A program made the position numbers and the translations under genes. From the NCBI RefSeq assembly GCF_032854445.1, contig NC_088304.1:16629704-16693703 (forward strand): a DNA stretch of 64,000 nucleotides, given 5' to 3'. The DNA comes from Liolophura sinensis. Lineage: Eukaryota; Mollusca; Polyplacophora; Chitonida; Chitonidae. Under the pieces are notes generated by a model. The model was not told the origin of the DNA and searched no databases. It saw nothing but the letters and a program-made list of their open reading frames with translations. Shown one piece after another: positions 23,897 through 36,004 of the stretch; position 1 is the first letter of the stretch; every line of letters begins with the position of its first letter.

Positions 23897-26800
23897 CAGT
23901 GAAGAATAATAACCTGGGCATATTAGCGTTGAACAATTATACCGTTAATTAATTAATTTGGCTACAGCTATACATGTAAAATTCTTATTAGGAAATTGAT
24001 GATCGTGGAGTCACAACATTTTAATGATTCTAAACAAATGTGCGATGATGCCTTCACATACAGGGTAAATTTAAGACAAAAACTGAAACTTTTATATTTT
24101 CTTCCCTAAATAACATATCCTTTAAGATATTCTCCAATATGTTAAAGAACTAATTTGATTGTATATTAAATGTGATGACATATTATTTTGAAAAATTCTA
24201 GACCCGTGACTGAATTTGATAAATTTGAACTAAGATCATTGTTTGTTTTTCTTTTACCTAATTCGGCCATGGTGCTATTAGAGACTGGAATTTACTGCTA
24301 TTTAGCCATTTACATAAACAGTTAGAATCAAACCCTAAATGAGGTAAAGTGAAAAGAGACTATATTCTATAGGTTACGTGTGACCATTTGCCAACTATCA
24401 CACTGTCGTTGCTTCTATATGGTTTTGATGTGGTGCATTGGCATTTTGAGCGGTCATTCCAGGTTTGCCAGAAAAGGTTACCATGGCAACCGTTATATAT
24501 TTAGTTATGTGGGATAGAAAAGTCACCATTTAATGGTGATGAGCCATTGTCGCTAAACGATGGTTTAATGGCATCCCCCTCAACGCTGAACCTCACTATG
24601 AAGTGTGATTCACGCTGACTGGCCACACTCCCTAAAAACTGAAATCTTGTATAACACTTTAACAATGTTAAATTTAACATTTTGCAGGATTTCTAATATT
24701 TGTATTGTTAGGTCAACACTTTCTAAACTGTTCGAAATTCAACAGTTTACAATATACCGACAAAATGTTGTAAAACTATTATATTAGGAAATGCTTGAAA
24801 AATATGATAATCTCCCACTATCTTGTGTCAAATTAACACTTAACATATTCTGTTCGGCATTACAAATGTCAAGAATCTCGTATTCTAATATCATGATACA
24901 ACTTACAGACATTCATTATGCGGTGTAACATTATAAAATATTGGCACTCTAATTTTATAGCATGTATGTATCATTTTAAGACTTAAGAAAATGTGGACAA
25001 TTGAAATTGGAGTACAACACACTTCGATATCCACAGAGTCAGTTAATATTGTCAACTTCTTGTCAGCAAGGTTGACACTTGCTGTAGGCTTCGATAAAAT
25101 AGAGATGGTTATAGTGTACTTTCTTCACGCTATCCTCGCATATGTAGAATGACAGACAGTCCTTACTTGTTCTATTTCTCGATCAGTCATATGTAACCAA
25201 TCGTCGTATCTTACAAGCTGAACACATATTGGCTTATTATACGCAAACAATTCGCCTTGGCAACGTAACTGCAACCACTTTGACAATGAAAAGTGTATTT
25301 TAACTCTTCGTACCTGAGTAGGTCTTTTGAGTTTGGCCGCAAAATAAATACGTCGTCACTGAGACTGGAGACATCGTTGTATATTGGAGAGATCAAGTAG
25401 CAAGCAAACAATTAACTGCATATACAGGCCTGTTTCAACTGTTAAAAAACAGAGCCACATGTTCACGCATGTATTATAGCGACTATACCAGAGTTTTTCT
25501 TTGGCAAAAAATCCATAATCGCTAATGAAATCCAATTGTTTGAATTTCCCAAGAACAGCTCGAATTATTGCTTTTTGGCACATTTCAGACTTGTATACCT
25601 GTACTATTCTTATTAGTGTTTCATCAGCTTGAAAAAGTTTTTGAAAATTTTTGAAACTTTGTCACCGATTTTAAACGGGTAATATTTACACAGACGATCG
25701 ATTTGGTGATATTTTGTGAAAAATAAATGATAATTATTTTGCCTGTTCAAAAATAATAGTGAAAATTCGATTGGATTTGAACTGATCGATTTTTGCCAAA
25801 ACTCTCCCGTTATACGCACAGGTTTAACTAAATAACCCCGACCAAAGCTTCTTTTGTTCTTTTTCTGTTCTTTTCTGTCTTTTTTTGTCAGTATTCAGGT
25901 ACTATAAGATTCAGTGCCTGTTTTAATATATTGTTTATGAACGGGCTCCAGGTGTACTGATTCGCCCAGCTGTGTTTGCGGGGCCACCATGTACGCCATG
26001 CCCTCACTATTTTGACAGAACAAGAACATGGGTATGAAGCGTATATCTGATTGATACATATCATGTTATCAATCTTCATACACCGACAATCATAACACGA
26101 ACTGTGAGACATTGTCAAATTCTCAACACCATTTATGATGTATAGCCCTTCTGACATGTTCTTGCTCGACCTTAGCCTAAGTTCATATGGTACGGGTTTT
26201 AGTGCAATCAGTTAAAAAGCCCAACCATGCATTTGTGAACGTTTTCAAACAGATATTTCGTTTTAAACGCCTTGTCGTCGTGTCATAGTTATGTATGAAA
26301 TCGTGCAGCGACTCTTGGTATAAACGTTATAGACTATTTTCCTCAAACGTCACAACAGAAAATCCATGTGTAGATTGTATATACATATGTTTATATATTT
26401 ATGTACAACAATTGAGGCGGACAGATTGTCTGTAGGTTATATCCCTCTACATCTCTGACCTAAAATTAAGCACTCATGCAGGATGATCGACAGCTACCCG
26501 AAATCAACGAACGTGGCCTTCACGCGGTTATATAGATGTTCAGGGTATATATTTCTGAATAAATCTAGTTGTTATACAATTTAATCATACAACATTTTAA
26601 ACAAATATATACATTGTTTTTGTTTACTATTTGGCAAGTAAAGCATAGCCCTTATTCCATGTCGCATTTAAAATTTGTACAAGTAAGCAGAAAATAAAAC
26701 ATTAGAACAGATATATCTTATACCTTACAGACTTAGAACCAGTGCATCTGACAAGCAGACGTATTTGATGTTATCCCAACTGTCAAAATTTAGTGACGTC

Positions 26801-27559
26801 ACCACCAAGTTTGTCCCCCGTCCATAGGCTGTAAGTCAGTAACGTTACTTCCTATGCATGCATAACATACAGTGTATAAGAAATAGTTCATATAGGCCTA
26901 TATCTGTGTTATATTTAACAGATCGGCTGCAATAAGCGAATACATTCTAGCATCAACCTGAGAACAGACTTTCTGATAAATTGAATAGATTATTTTTTTT
27001 TTTGGAGAGTACCACTTTTTTGGCATAATTATACTGCTTCCTGACTGAAAAACCATGCGTAAAACTCCAAATACCACTGTCAGAGCATACTGGTGACACC
27101 GGGCTAATATATATATTATATATTTCTCGAAGTATCTCGAGCACCAAGCGTGCCGAACATACAAGGTTGCTAATATTAAAATCTTATACGCCATTCTTGA
27201 AGTAGTACGGTGACATCTTGATATTTCATTACATACATTAGGTGTAAAATTATAGTGGTTCACGTGTGTATATGTAGGTGCATGTAGTCCAGCTGAGACC
27301 ATCCGGGCTATTGTATGATAATTACCGTTATATGATCAATTTATATCAGCCCGGATGTGCTCATGGACGATCTATACGGTCATACGCCTCTGAGCCAGGA
27401 CATAAACATTATAACACAATCTTTTCTATAAGCTGGTTATATCTCCCATGAGGTCCTTTAGTTCGGTCTCCCTTAGCCACATTTATGGCATACATCTATA
27501 ACTCGAGTTGCCTCTACTTGTACCTCGTTACTCTTTCCATTCATCTTTTGCTCATTTCA
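23897..27559. other. Intergenic; dispersed-repeat fragments
   Basis: No gene is supported. Segments at about 24660-25000, 25345-25375 and 26938-26985 resemble segments near 32.6-33.0 kb and 34.4-34.6 kb. They suggest an old dispersed element (family D). The rest is AT-rich and featureless. Confidence 0.45.
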
Positions 27560-27850
27560 TTGTGGACTCTTCCGTTAGACGATTTCTGATAATTAGATGC
27601 TTCTTCTTTTGATACGAAAAAAGTAATTATTCTAATGTCCATTAATTAGCTAGTCATTCAATTTAAGGCAAATTATAGATGTGGCGGAGAAACCACAGAT
27701 TGATTTTGTGTCGCCACCAGGTCAAAGGTCGCGTTGACCAGCTGGCCGCACAATTCTTCTCTTGCTCTCATGATTCGCAGCCACGCGTTCTGCTATTGTC
27801 ATCCACGTTCCGGAGTTTTGACTGACGACGTTGGCAGGCTTAATCTGCTT
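27560..27850. promoter_or_regulatory. Candidate enhancer: DR1, RUNX, E-box and TAAT sites
   Basis: A compact cluster of known site types is seen. There are several TAAT/ATTA cores at 27588-27652. An AACCACA (RUNX-type) site lies at 27691-27697. A near-perfect DR1 nuclear-receptor site, AGGTCAAAGGTC, lies at 27719-27730, with an inverted TGACC half-site at 27735-27739. A CAGCTG E-box lies at 27739-27744. DR1 is the type bound by HNF4, COUP-TF and RXR dimers. Function is inferred; no exon is recognised nearby. Confidence 0.35.
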
Positions 27851-28509
27851 TCGTTTTAGGTAACAAACTTATCCTTTAGCAATGCATAACTAATAATTTT
27901 CTCTACAGGCATATGGATAGTATGAACCCCCTGTGCACATACTACCCCAAATGAAAAAGCACTGTAATAATTAATTAAAAGGAACACCTTTTAATTCAGT
28001 AAATGTTAAAACAGAGAGAATAAGATTTAGTTCATGTGATGCGCCGTGATCAAATAGGGCCTAGCTCCCAAGAAGTTTGAACCTTATTATGGGTAAGGTG
28101 CTGAATTTCGGATGTGAAGATCCAAGTTCAAATCCTGGTAAAGTCTTGCATACATAGTATAATTCCTTAAACCACTACAGGCCTGTAGAGATACTTTATT
28201 TCTCCATGAATCTAGGATGAAGAAAACAACTGCCTGCATGGAAATGTCTTTTTGTAAATGACCGAAATAGATAGTGAGAATAAGGCGTATTGCCAGGTGG
28301 GTAATATGGCCACACCTTGGGAATATGGCCACCGTTGGTACATACTTTTACCTCGGAGGACCATGACAAATAATAACCATTATTCTGCACACTTATGCCG
28401 GGAGATTGTTTCCTGTACCATAACCTAACACAGTATTATTGTTTAAGATAAATGTACTCAGGGTTTTCAGACCTTGAAGAATGCTGATAAGATCGTAGGA
28501 AAATGGGTG

Positions 28510-28514
<5 letters not shown>
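27851..28514. other. Intergenic, no gene seen
   Basis: AT-rich DNA leading into a TA microsatellite, with no supported feature. Confidence 0.55.

Positions 28515-28596
<82 letters not shown>
28515..28596. repeat. (TA)n microsatellite
   Basis: About 41 uninterrupted TA units. It is prone to length variation and assembly error. Confidence 0.97.
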
Positions 28597-28600
<4 letters not shown>

Positions 28601-29109
28601 TAGCTTTCTTGGCAAATGAGCAGGATGCGTTGTGCGTCTATAACTACATGACAGCAACATAGATGGAAGTACTGACAAATCCCTTAGGCTGAAATATCCA
28701 GGGTGTCCATATTAGGCCTACCCGAGGGCCCATATAACATTACCCAACATATGTGCCGAAAGTATGTTCATATGTCTAACTCTTTTGTGCATATTTATAC
28801 AATTATTTGTAGTTGTCTCTAAATGCTTCGGTTTCTTTGTAGATATGCATGTGGAAAACTTTTCTGTATGCAAAATATCTTTTTATTTGTACTTCTGTAC
28901 AATAGATTTCCACAGGTGTTTTTCTTTATCACATCAAAGAAATTTACATATGTATAGTATAACTAGACATACAGTTGTATATAATTAGATAATAAATATA
29001 AAAACAGCTTAAAATAACAGGGTTCGATCCCAAACAAATGCCCCTCCCCCACCCTCTGGCCGGTTATACAGGTGGCTCCTCACTTCTTACATCGAATTAA
29101 TATGTATTA

Positions 29110-29393
29110 GTGAGTGGGTGCTTAGGGTTTAACGTCTTACTTAGCAATTTTTCCGTCATGTGACGCCGAAGTCCTTAGAGTGCATGTACGTGCAATGTGT
29201 CCTTCTTGCAGGACGGATTTCCTGCGCTCTTTTATCTAGTGCTGCTTCCTTCAGACAACTTACCGGATGCAAGTAAGCGGCCCCACTCGAGCCATTATAC
29301 TGATACGGGTCAATCGGTCGTTGCACTATCCCTTTACTGCTGAACGCCGCGCGAGGAAGGTAAAACTCCCTCTTTTAACCCTGGGTCTACCAC
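29110..29393 (-). mobile_element. SINE family B, near full length
   Basis: On the plus strand the tail comes first (GAGTGGGTGCTTAGGGTTTA), then the body (GCAGGACGGATTTCCTGCGC). It ends near the head at CCTGGGTCTACCACC. The orientation is minus. It aligns with the copies at 12076 and 44132 and sits directly beside a family C fragment, separated by a C-rich run. Confidence 0.85.
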
Positions 29394-29424
29394 CCCGCCC
29401 CCTCCCCCCCCCCCCCCAACTCGG

Positions 29425-29575
29425 CATTTTAGGTCATACTTTCAAACGTATGATGATGAGGAGTCATTATGTGTGTGCATATGTTATGCCCTCTTGTAGC
29501 AGAGCGAATCCATGCCGCCAAACTGCTGCCGCCACTGAAGTATTATGCCGAAGACACCAGACATGACACACACCG
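29425..29575 (-). mobile_element. SINE family C fragment
   Basis: The tail (ATGATGATGAGGAGTCATTA) and body (AGTATTATGCCGAAGACACC) match the copies at 11191 and 63455. The tRNA head is missing. Confidence 0.72.
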
Positions 29576-29694
29576 AAAGATTCCCCGTCGTCATATGCCT
29601 GAATTTTTATTTAGAAAAAATGGAATTAACTTAACGCGCGTGTTGCATAGTCGAAAAGAAGGTGCCCATATGATACATTCGACGAGCCCATAAA

Positions 29695-29900
29695 TGTTTC
29701 GTGAAGCAGGTGTCCAACCATGAAACAATTCGTGAAGCGGGTGTCCATCCGTGTGGTGATTCGTAAAGGGGGTATCCACCCATGTGGCGATACGTGAATC
29801 GGGTGTCCATCCATGTGGTTATTCTTGACGCGGGTGTCCATCCGTGTGAATTGTGATTCGTGACGCGGGTGTCTGTCCATGTGGTATTTCATGAAGGCAA
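29695..29900. repeat. About 32-bp degenerate minisatellite
   Basis: The phrase CGTGAAGCGGGTGTCCATCC and variants recur roughly every 32 bp, about six times, with more divergence than the other arrays. Confidence 0.85.
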
Positions 29901-30409
29901 CATCCACGTAATATTTTCTTGAAAGATTTTATATGTTCTTTATATCGGCACTTAATTGCTTAGAATTATAGAGGGGGGTGGGGGGAGGGGCTTCCACAAC
30001 AGATTACTTTGAAAGTCGATGCAAGTCTCTCGCGATCTCAATACCTAGCCCTTTCTAATACAAGGCGAGGGAGCTTAAACTGTATAAATGGGAAAATAAG
30101 ATAATATTCCTCAAATTCGATTTTACCTCAGCAGGCGTGTTTCTCCTCGATCAATCAAGTGTATATCTTTATAATAAGTACAGTTTAATGCAACTTTTGG
30201 CTCTAGTATACATTGAAATATATTTTCATATATTTGATATATTTTCACAGATTCTCGCGCCTCAGCTGTTTTCTGGACCGTGGTGGCAACTCATAAAACT
30301 CCCATCAAAACGGTACAAATCCACGCACTCCAGTTGTTTCCTGTAGAACGACACACATTTCGGTGTATTTTCGTCATCTTCTGTTGTCTTCGTTTATTGG
30401 TTTGCGCGT

Positions 30410-31245
30410 GCATATTGTGTTCGTGTTGATACTGTGTTCGTATGTATACTGTGTTTGTGTTGATATTGTGTTCGTATGTATACTGTGCTCGTGTTGATAT
30501 TGTGTTCGTATGTATACTGTGTTTGTGTTGTTGTTTTGTTCGTATGTATACTGTGCTTGTGTTGTTGTTGTGTTCGTAAGTATACTGTGTTCGTAATGAT
30601 ATTGTGTCGGTATGTGTAGACTTACTGTGTTCGTGTTGATATTGTGTTCGAATGTATACTGTACTCATGTTGATCTTTGTGTTCGTATGCATACTGTGTT
30701 CGTGTTGATATTGTGTTCGTATGTCTACTGTGTTCGTGATGATATTGTGTTCATATGTATACTGTGTTCGTGTTGTTATTGTGTCCGTGTGTTTACTGTG
30801 TTCGTGTTGATTTTGTGTTCGTATGTATAGACTTACTGTGCTCGTGTTGATATTGTGTTTGTATGTATACTGTGTTCGTGTTGTTGGTGTGTTTGTATGT
30901 ATACTGTGTTTGTGTTGATATTGTGTTCGTATGTATACTGTGTTCGTGTTGATATTGTTTTCGTATGTATACTGTGTTCGTGTTGATATTGTGTTCGTAT
31001 GTATACTGTGCTCGTGTTGTTGGTGTGTTTGTATGTATACTGTGTTCGAGTTGATATTGTGTTCGTATGTATACTGTGTTTGTGTTGATATTGTGTTCGT
31101 ATGTATACTGTGTTTGTGTTGATATTGTGTTCATATATATACTGTGTTCGTGTTGTTGGTGTGTTTGTATGTATACTGCGTTCGTGTTGATCTTTGTGTT
31201 CGTATGTATACTGTGCTCATGTTGATATTCTGTTCGTGTTGATGT
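30410..31245. repeat. 34-bp minisatellite, about 24 copies
   Basis: The unit consists of TATGTATACTGTGTTCGTGT plus TGATATTGTGTTCG (34 bp). It repeats with small variants (GATATT, GTTGGT, ATCTTTG). Stop codons are rare in it, so overlapping open frames up to 174 codons appear on both strands (for example 30793-31317, minus). These are artefacts. Confidence 0.95.
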
Positions 31246-31454
31246 TTGCAGTCTTATTCCTATAGAGAATTGATGGCAACTGGGTTCACAGATACAACTG
31301 GTTTTTGTTTTTATCACTTCATAACATAATTTGTGTATATTTGATGTACATTACAGTACAACTGTTTTGTCTTTTTGCGAGTTTGGGACATAAAAGCACA
31401 CGTCTGTATGTGTTAACTGAGTTATAACTGATCACGTCATGTCGTGTGCGTGCG

Positions 31455-31493
31455 TGTACGCAGGGAAGCGCTCATTAAAGTCGTCCACACGCA
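31455..31493 (+). repeat. 39-bp inverted repeat, left copy
   Basis: This segment is the exact reverse complement of 33077-33115 over all 39 bp, with no mismatch, and the match stops sharply at both ends. The arm begins TGTACGCAGGGAAGCGCTC. See the right copy and the finding for interpretation. Confidence 0.95.
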
Positions 31494-32585
31494 CTGCACC
31501 AGGCTGTAGCTTCGACTTTATTCCCGACTGAATTGGATTCCATTTGGACAGATTTATATCCAAAATGGTACGGAGATGCCAAGTCTAGCTTCGTCTCGAA
31601 TAGTGTCAAAATTTCTTCTCCTCCGAGATGTTCAAGTCGTGTCAGCTCTTCCGTCGACCGCGGCCCAAACAGGCCGATAAAAGCATCGGGGATTCGGCCC
31701 GAGTCCCGCGCCTCCCGGCCAGCCCCCAGCCGTCTCTCTACCGCTCTTTTTCGACTTTTAGCGGGCGCCGTAAGGTGTGAAATCAGTGGAGGAAACATGG
31801 AAACCCATTTAAACAGGCCCGCTAGCTTTTTCCAGTCGCCCCAGCGTCTCCTAAGCGACGGGCACTCCTCACACCCCGTTCGTCATAACTTTGAAAGATT
31901 TATAGGTTATTTCCGTAATTTGGAAATTATACCGGCTCGCCGCGAGGAAACGACCGGCCCTTCCGGAACGAAAAAGGTGTCAACTTCGGACCTCAACGAA
32001 AGCAGAGAATTCCAAATGGCATAATTTATAATAGACTAGTGGGATCCGAAAGTCACGCGATAGATGCGGCAGTTCAAAATTCACTTATTCCTGCTAACGT
32101 CGTTTTTTAGAGGAGAACTTTAATACGTGTTGGGCGTCGTTAGACTTGAAATAGAACCAAAATTCACGCAGAAATGTTTAAAATCTTAAAATCCAATCTC
32201 GCAAATCGTCAGACAAAATCTGGGGTGCCTCGACGCACTCTAGGAATTACCTCGAATTCAATATTTTTTCACTTGACAATTTCCCATGCAGGACATGTTG
32301 GATATGTGATTTGTGTATTATGTTTCACATATATAGGTCATGACATTCTTCTCTGACATGTTTCTGTTTGTGCTTATAAGGTGCAATACATTTTCTGTTT
32401 ATTTGTGCTCAAACATTTAATTTATTATTTGCTCTAGTTTCAATAAATGTGTTTTGATCCACATGTAGATAATGGAGTGCTGAAGAACAATTCGGTAATA
32501 TACTGCGACTGCTTTAGCATATATCGGATTGAGCGGAGAACTCCTCACACCATAATGCTGGCTGCCGTTGTATTAGTGAAATCAA
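31494..32585. other. Segment inside inverted repeats, left part
   Basis: The first 540 bp are notably GC-rich and complex. They have opposing open frames of 107 codons (31475-31798, minus) and 163 codons (31533-32024, plus) with no recognised domain. A short family A SINE fragment lies at 32550-32585. It may be a conserved non-coding island or the cargo of a mobile element. Confidence 0.4.
32550..32585 (+). mobile_element. SINE family A fragment
   Basis: CATAATGCTGGCTGCCGTTG followed by TATTAGTGAAAT matches the distal core of family A on the plus strand. The tail is lost at the junction with the 45-bp array. Confidence 0.65.
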
Positions 32586-32865
32586 ATGGTCTTAAAATTT
32601 TGTAATCTCTTGCAAACAATCCGCATTATACAAATGTTAAAATTTTGTTATCTCTTGCAAACAATCCGCATTATACAAATGTTAAAATTTTGTAATCTCT
32701 TGCAAACAATCCGCATTATACAAATGTTAAAATTGTGTTATCTCTTGCAAACAATCCGCATTATACAAATGTTAAAATTGTGTTATCTCTTGCAAACAAT
32801 CCGCATTATACAAATGTTAAAATTGTGTTATCTCTTGCAAACAATCCGCATTATACAAGTATTGA
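32586..32865. repeat. 45-bp minisatellite, 6 copies
   Basis: The unit contains ATGTTAAAATTTTG, ATCTCTTGCAAACAATCCGC and ATTATACAA and repeats six times with single-base variants. Since 45 is a multiple of three, it gives a 97-codon artefact frame. The sequence just downstream (32870-32980) resembles a diverged unit and matches 24905-24985. The array therefore seems to have grown from a dispersed element. Confidence 0.95.
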
Positions 32866-33076
32866 AATCTGAACTGTAATCTTGTAAACAATCACTGCGC
32901 GGCGTAACATTTTAAGACGTTGGCGCTTACATTTTACAGCATTTTCACACGTTATGTCATTTTAACAACATTTAATGTGCAACTTCCTTACAATTTATAA
33001 CTTTATTAAACTGTACCACTTTATTATCATGTACAACTTTGACATAATATATACCTTTATCACTCATGTGATATAA

Positions 33077-33115
33077 TGCGTGTGGACGACTTTAATGAGC
33101 GCTTCCCTGCGTACA
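33077..33115 (-). repeat. 39-bp inverted repeat, right copy
   Basis: Exact reverse complement of 31455-31493. It begins TGCGTGTGGACGACTTTAAT and ends GCGTACA. TA dinucleotides lie at equivalent positions near the outer end of both arms, which would fit a TA target site. Confidence 0.95.
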
Positions 33116-33909
33116 AGAAAACAATATGTTGACCACAGCGCCAGTTTCCCAGTATAAATCTAATGTATCGCATAGATCAAACACACACAAAAAAAAACAC
33201 AACGCTGACATCTGGTGTATTAAAAAAAATCGTAACTATATTATATATCGATCCATGGTAGACCTGTATGACAATTCATCTTTTCATGTCGACCAAAAGT
33301 CAATTTCTTAAAAGATACAATGGATTCTGTCAAGACCCGTTACGATGAACTATTCTTGCAGATCCTTAGTGGAAAGTTTTACCGAGAAAGCGGGTCTGTT
33401 TAATGCGTCCATAGGGAATCGAACTGTTAGCGAAATAAACCTCAGCCATTTTCGGTTTGTCAAAAAACTTCAGAATTCTTAATTGGATGCCTTTTTCTTC
33501 ATGCAGAATGCACTCTATTCATAGCATTATTACATGCACTAACATATACAATTATTGATGACGGGACCTCTATTTGCAATTCAGTTGAGAATTCGGGGGA
33601 CAAAGTTTTTGGGTGATGGTGTTTTTTTTTTTTTTTTGCTTGTTCTACTTGGTTAATGGAGAACTCAAAAGACTGAATGTCAGCATCACTATAACAGACA
33701 CAACCCAGTCTTAAATGAACTCCATACAATAGATTTCGAAAACTTTAAGTTGTCAATGACGATGACAGGATTCGGCATAAGGCAATCTGAACATGCATTT
33801 TAGAAACAATCATCCATGTTGGCATGTATGAATTCCTCAGTTTTTTTTCCAGAGTACGCAAGACATTCAAACGATCATAGATTGCAATGCCCCACGCAGG
33901 AGCTTATCA

Positions 33910-34099
33910 TCAATGCGGTCGCTGTGAGTTCAGCTCATGTTGGCTTCCTCTCCGGCTGTACGTGGGAAGGTCCTTCAGCAACCTGCGGATGGTCGTGTGT
34001 TTCCTCCTGGCTCTACCCAGTTTCCTCTCACCATAATGCTGTCGTATAAGTGGAATATTCTCGAGTGTGGCGTAAAACACTACTCAGAATTAATAAATC
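33910..34099 (+). mobile_element. SINE family A, head-truncated
   Basis: The core is present from CAATGCGGTCGCTGTGAGTT to the tail GTGTGGCGTAAAACACTACT. Relative to full copies it has a short deletion where GGCCGCC should precede GTCGTATAAGTG. Confidence 0.85.
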
Positions 34100-34164
34100 A
34101 TGTAAATCATAGATTTGTTTTTTAAAACTATATATGACAAGTGGTCCTCAATGAACGTTATACT

Positions 34165-34280
34165 GTTATACTGCATGGGGGCGTCGTATCTGGTGTCTTC
34201 AGGGTGGCGTTCCACTGAGGCAGCACTGCATAAATACATTGTATGTCTGCATCAGGTCTGGCCTGTTGCAAGGGGATACT
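34165..34280 (+). mobile_element. SINE B/C-related fragment
   Basis: CACTGAGGCAGCACTGCATA matches the family B body (AGTGAAGCAGCACTACATAA near 44345), and CGTCGTATCTGGTGTCTTCA resembles the C copy at 39167. Neither end is visible. Confidence 0.55.
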
Positions 34281-34384
34281 CTCAAATAATAATAATTAAA
34301 TGTTAGATTTAACAGAAATCTGTTATTGTAATACATTATTCTGATAAATATAGCACACATAAGGATATATATTCTTTATTCTAT

Positions 34385-34414
34385 CATGTAATATTTCAAC
34401 GTAAATATTACATG
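34385..34414. repeat. Perfect 12-bp hairpin
   Basis: CATGTAATATTT and its exact reverse complement are separated by the 6-nt loop CAACGT. It lies at the start of a segment resembling family D dispersed repeats, so it may be part of that element. Confidence 0.6.
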
Positions 34415-36004
34415 AGCCTAACAGGATATTATATTGAATATGACACAGTATTATGTAAAATAACAGAATACATTCTAGAATCACTCAGACAGCAGACTTT
34501 CTGTTAAAATTAACACACTGTCTGTTTATTAATCCGTCGCAATATGGCGGAATAACTAAAAGACGTTGTCACTGAGACGACATCGACCCAAAACATACAA
34601 ACAAAGAATAAGTGCACTGATGTCAATATTTTGTGTCAGCAGCTGTTTGAATGGATATATCCAGGGAGACTACGCTTTTGGTGAAAAAATTGGGGGACGA
34701 TGATCTTCAGATACGTGTATATCTCCTGTCCAACTGAATCATTGTCCACACTGTCGCTATTTGTAGGAATAACGACACGTACATGGGTAATTTTAATATT
34801 AATTTTTTAATTTGTTTTACGAGGATTTCCACAGCCTAAGGCAACGAAGGAATCTCATCCACAATAAAACCAACATACATACACAAATTAACATAGATAA
34901 TAGATGAAACGTACAGGAGTTTATAGAATTAGGTAAAGGAAACAAAACTAAACGTAAGATCAAAATCGTATTACAATCAGGCTGTGTTGATGAATCTATA
35001 AGACTGACTGATAAAAATAATGTACAAACTATAAAATCAATTTGTTTTTACCAATGCTATAAGTTTAAGTGACGCCAATAAAAGTATACTGCAAATATGC
35101 TTAGAACTCAAGGGGATAAAGCACTGATGATACTGTTTCATGAAATTTAGCAATGTTTTGTTAAACTATTGCATTTTTGTGCGTGTCAGTATTGCCAAGG
35201 CCTATATGCAAATGTATATTGGAAGAGCAAAAAAGTGAACATGAACTGTTTCCCTTGAACTTTGTCACATTATAATTGCAAACTTGGAGAAATACACATA
35301 AGTGTTAAAGACCATACTGTGACACGCTTCAGTGGTAGATTGGACATGCTTGAATTATCGGCGGAGGCAATAATTAAGGATGTAACGATTTTATGCCAGA
35401 TAAACGGTATATAGATTCTCCCGTTTGTGGGACTTTATGACAATAAACTTTCAGCGACTAAACGAAAGATTATCAGTAAACGAAGCGTGTATGCGTTCGC
35501 TTATAAATGGGGCTTAATTATATTTTGTTATAATGCTATAATATAGTTTTTTTATTATTTCACCATACCTCGACAGAAAATACATAGTTTTGCATTTCAT
35601 TGGAAACTAACTAATTAAGGATGTAAACAAAATCAGAAGTTTATTTATGCAGCGAAGTTTATTTAAGACACTTGCAAGATGTCTTTGGTCATTGTACAAC
35701 AGGCGTATAAGCCTATATGCTAACTATTTCAAGTGGAAAATTAAGTGAAGGTTCTCTATTCAAGACTTAATGATATCATGCTGTATCCTGCAACCATTTA
35801 TTATCAACAACAACTTGACTGCGGCTAACGCAACAATACCCAGGTGATAAACCAATGCGAACAGTTTTTGTTTTTGTGATAGTTTTGTGACAATAACTAA
35901 CGGATTTAATTGCAGACTACACGTTATCCTACGGGGATAGGTAATTTAAAAATGGATTTTAAGTACACTAACTAGGTCTTTTTTAACGAAGCATGCAATT
36001 TCAC

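Larger units (their letters stand above)
33116..36004. other. Intergenic; SINE fragments and a hairpin
   Basis: No gene is supported. It holds a family A SINE (33910-34099), a B/C-related fragment (34165-34280), a perfect 12-bp hairpin (34385-34414) and family D-like segments (34466-34510 and 34564-34590). A T-run lies at 33619-33638. The rest is AT-rich. Confidence 0.5.

Noticed and set aside
26898-27302. 134-codon minus-strand frame
   Set aside because: It overlaps a family D dispersed-repeat segment, and its composition follows the AT-rich DNA. No domain is recognised.
30291-31317. Asn/Thr/His-rich repeat protein of up to 174 codons on the minus strand
   Set aside because: It is a translation of the 34-bp minisatellite. 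Because 34 is not a multiple of three, the frame cycles, and no stop arises by chance of the unit.
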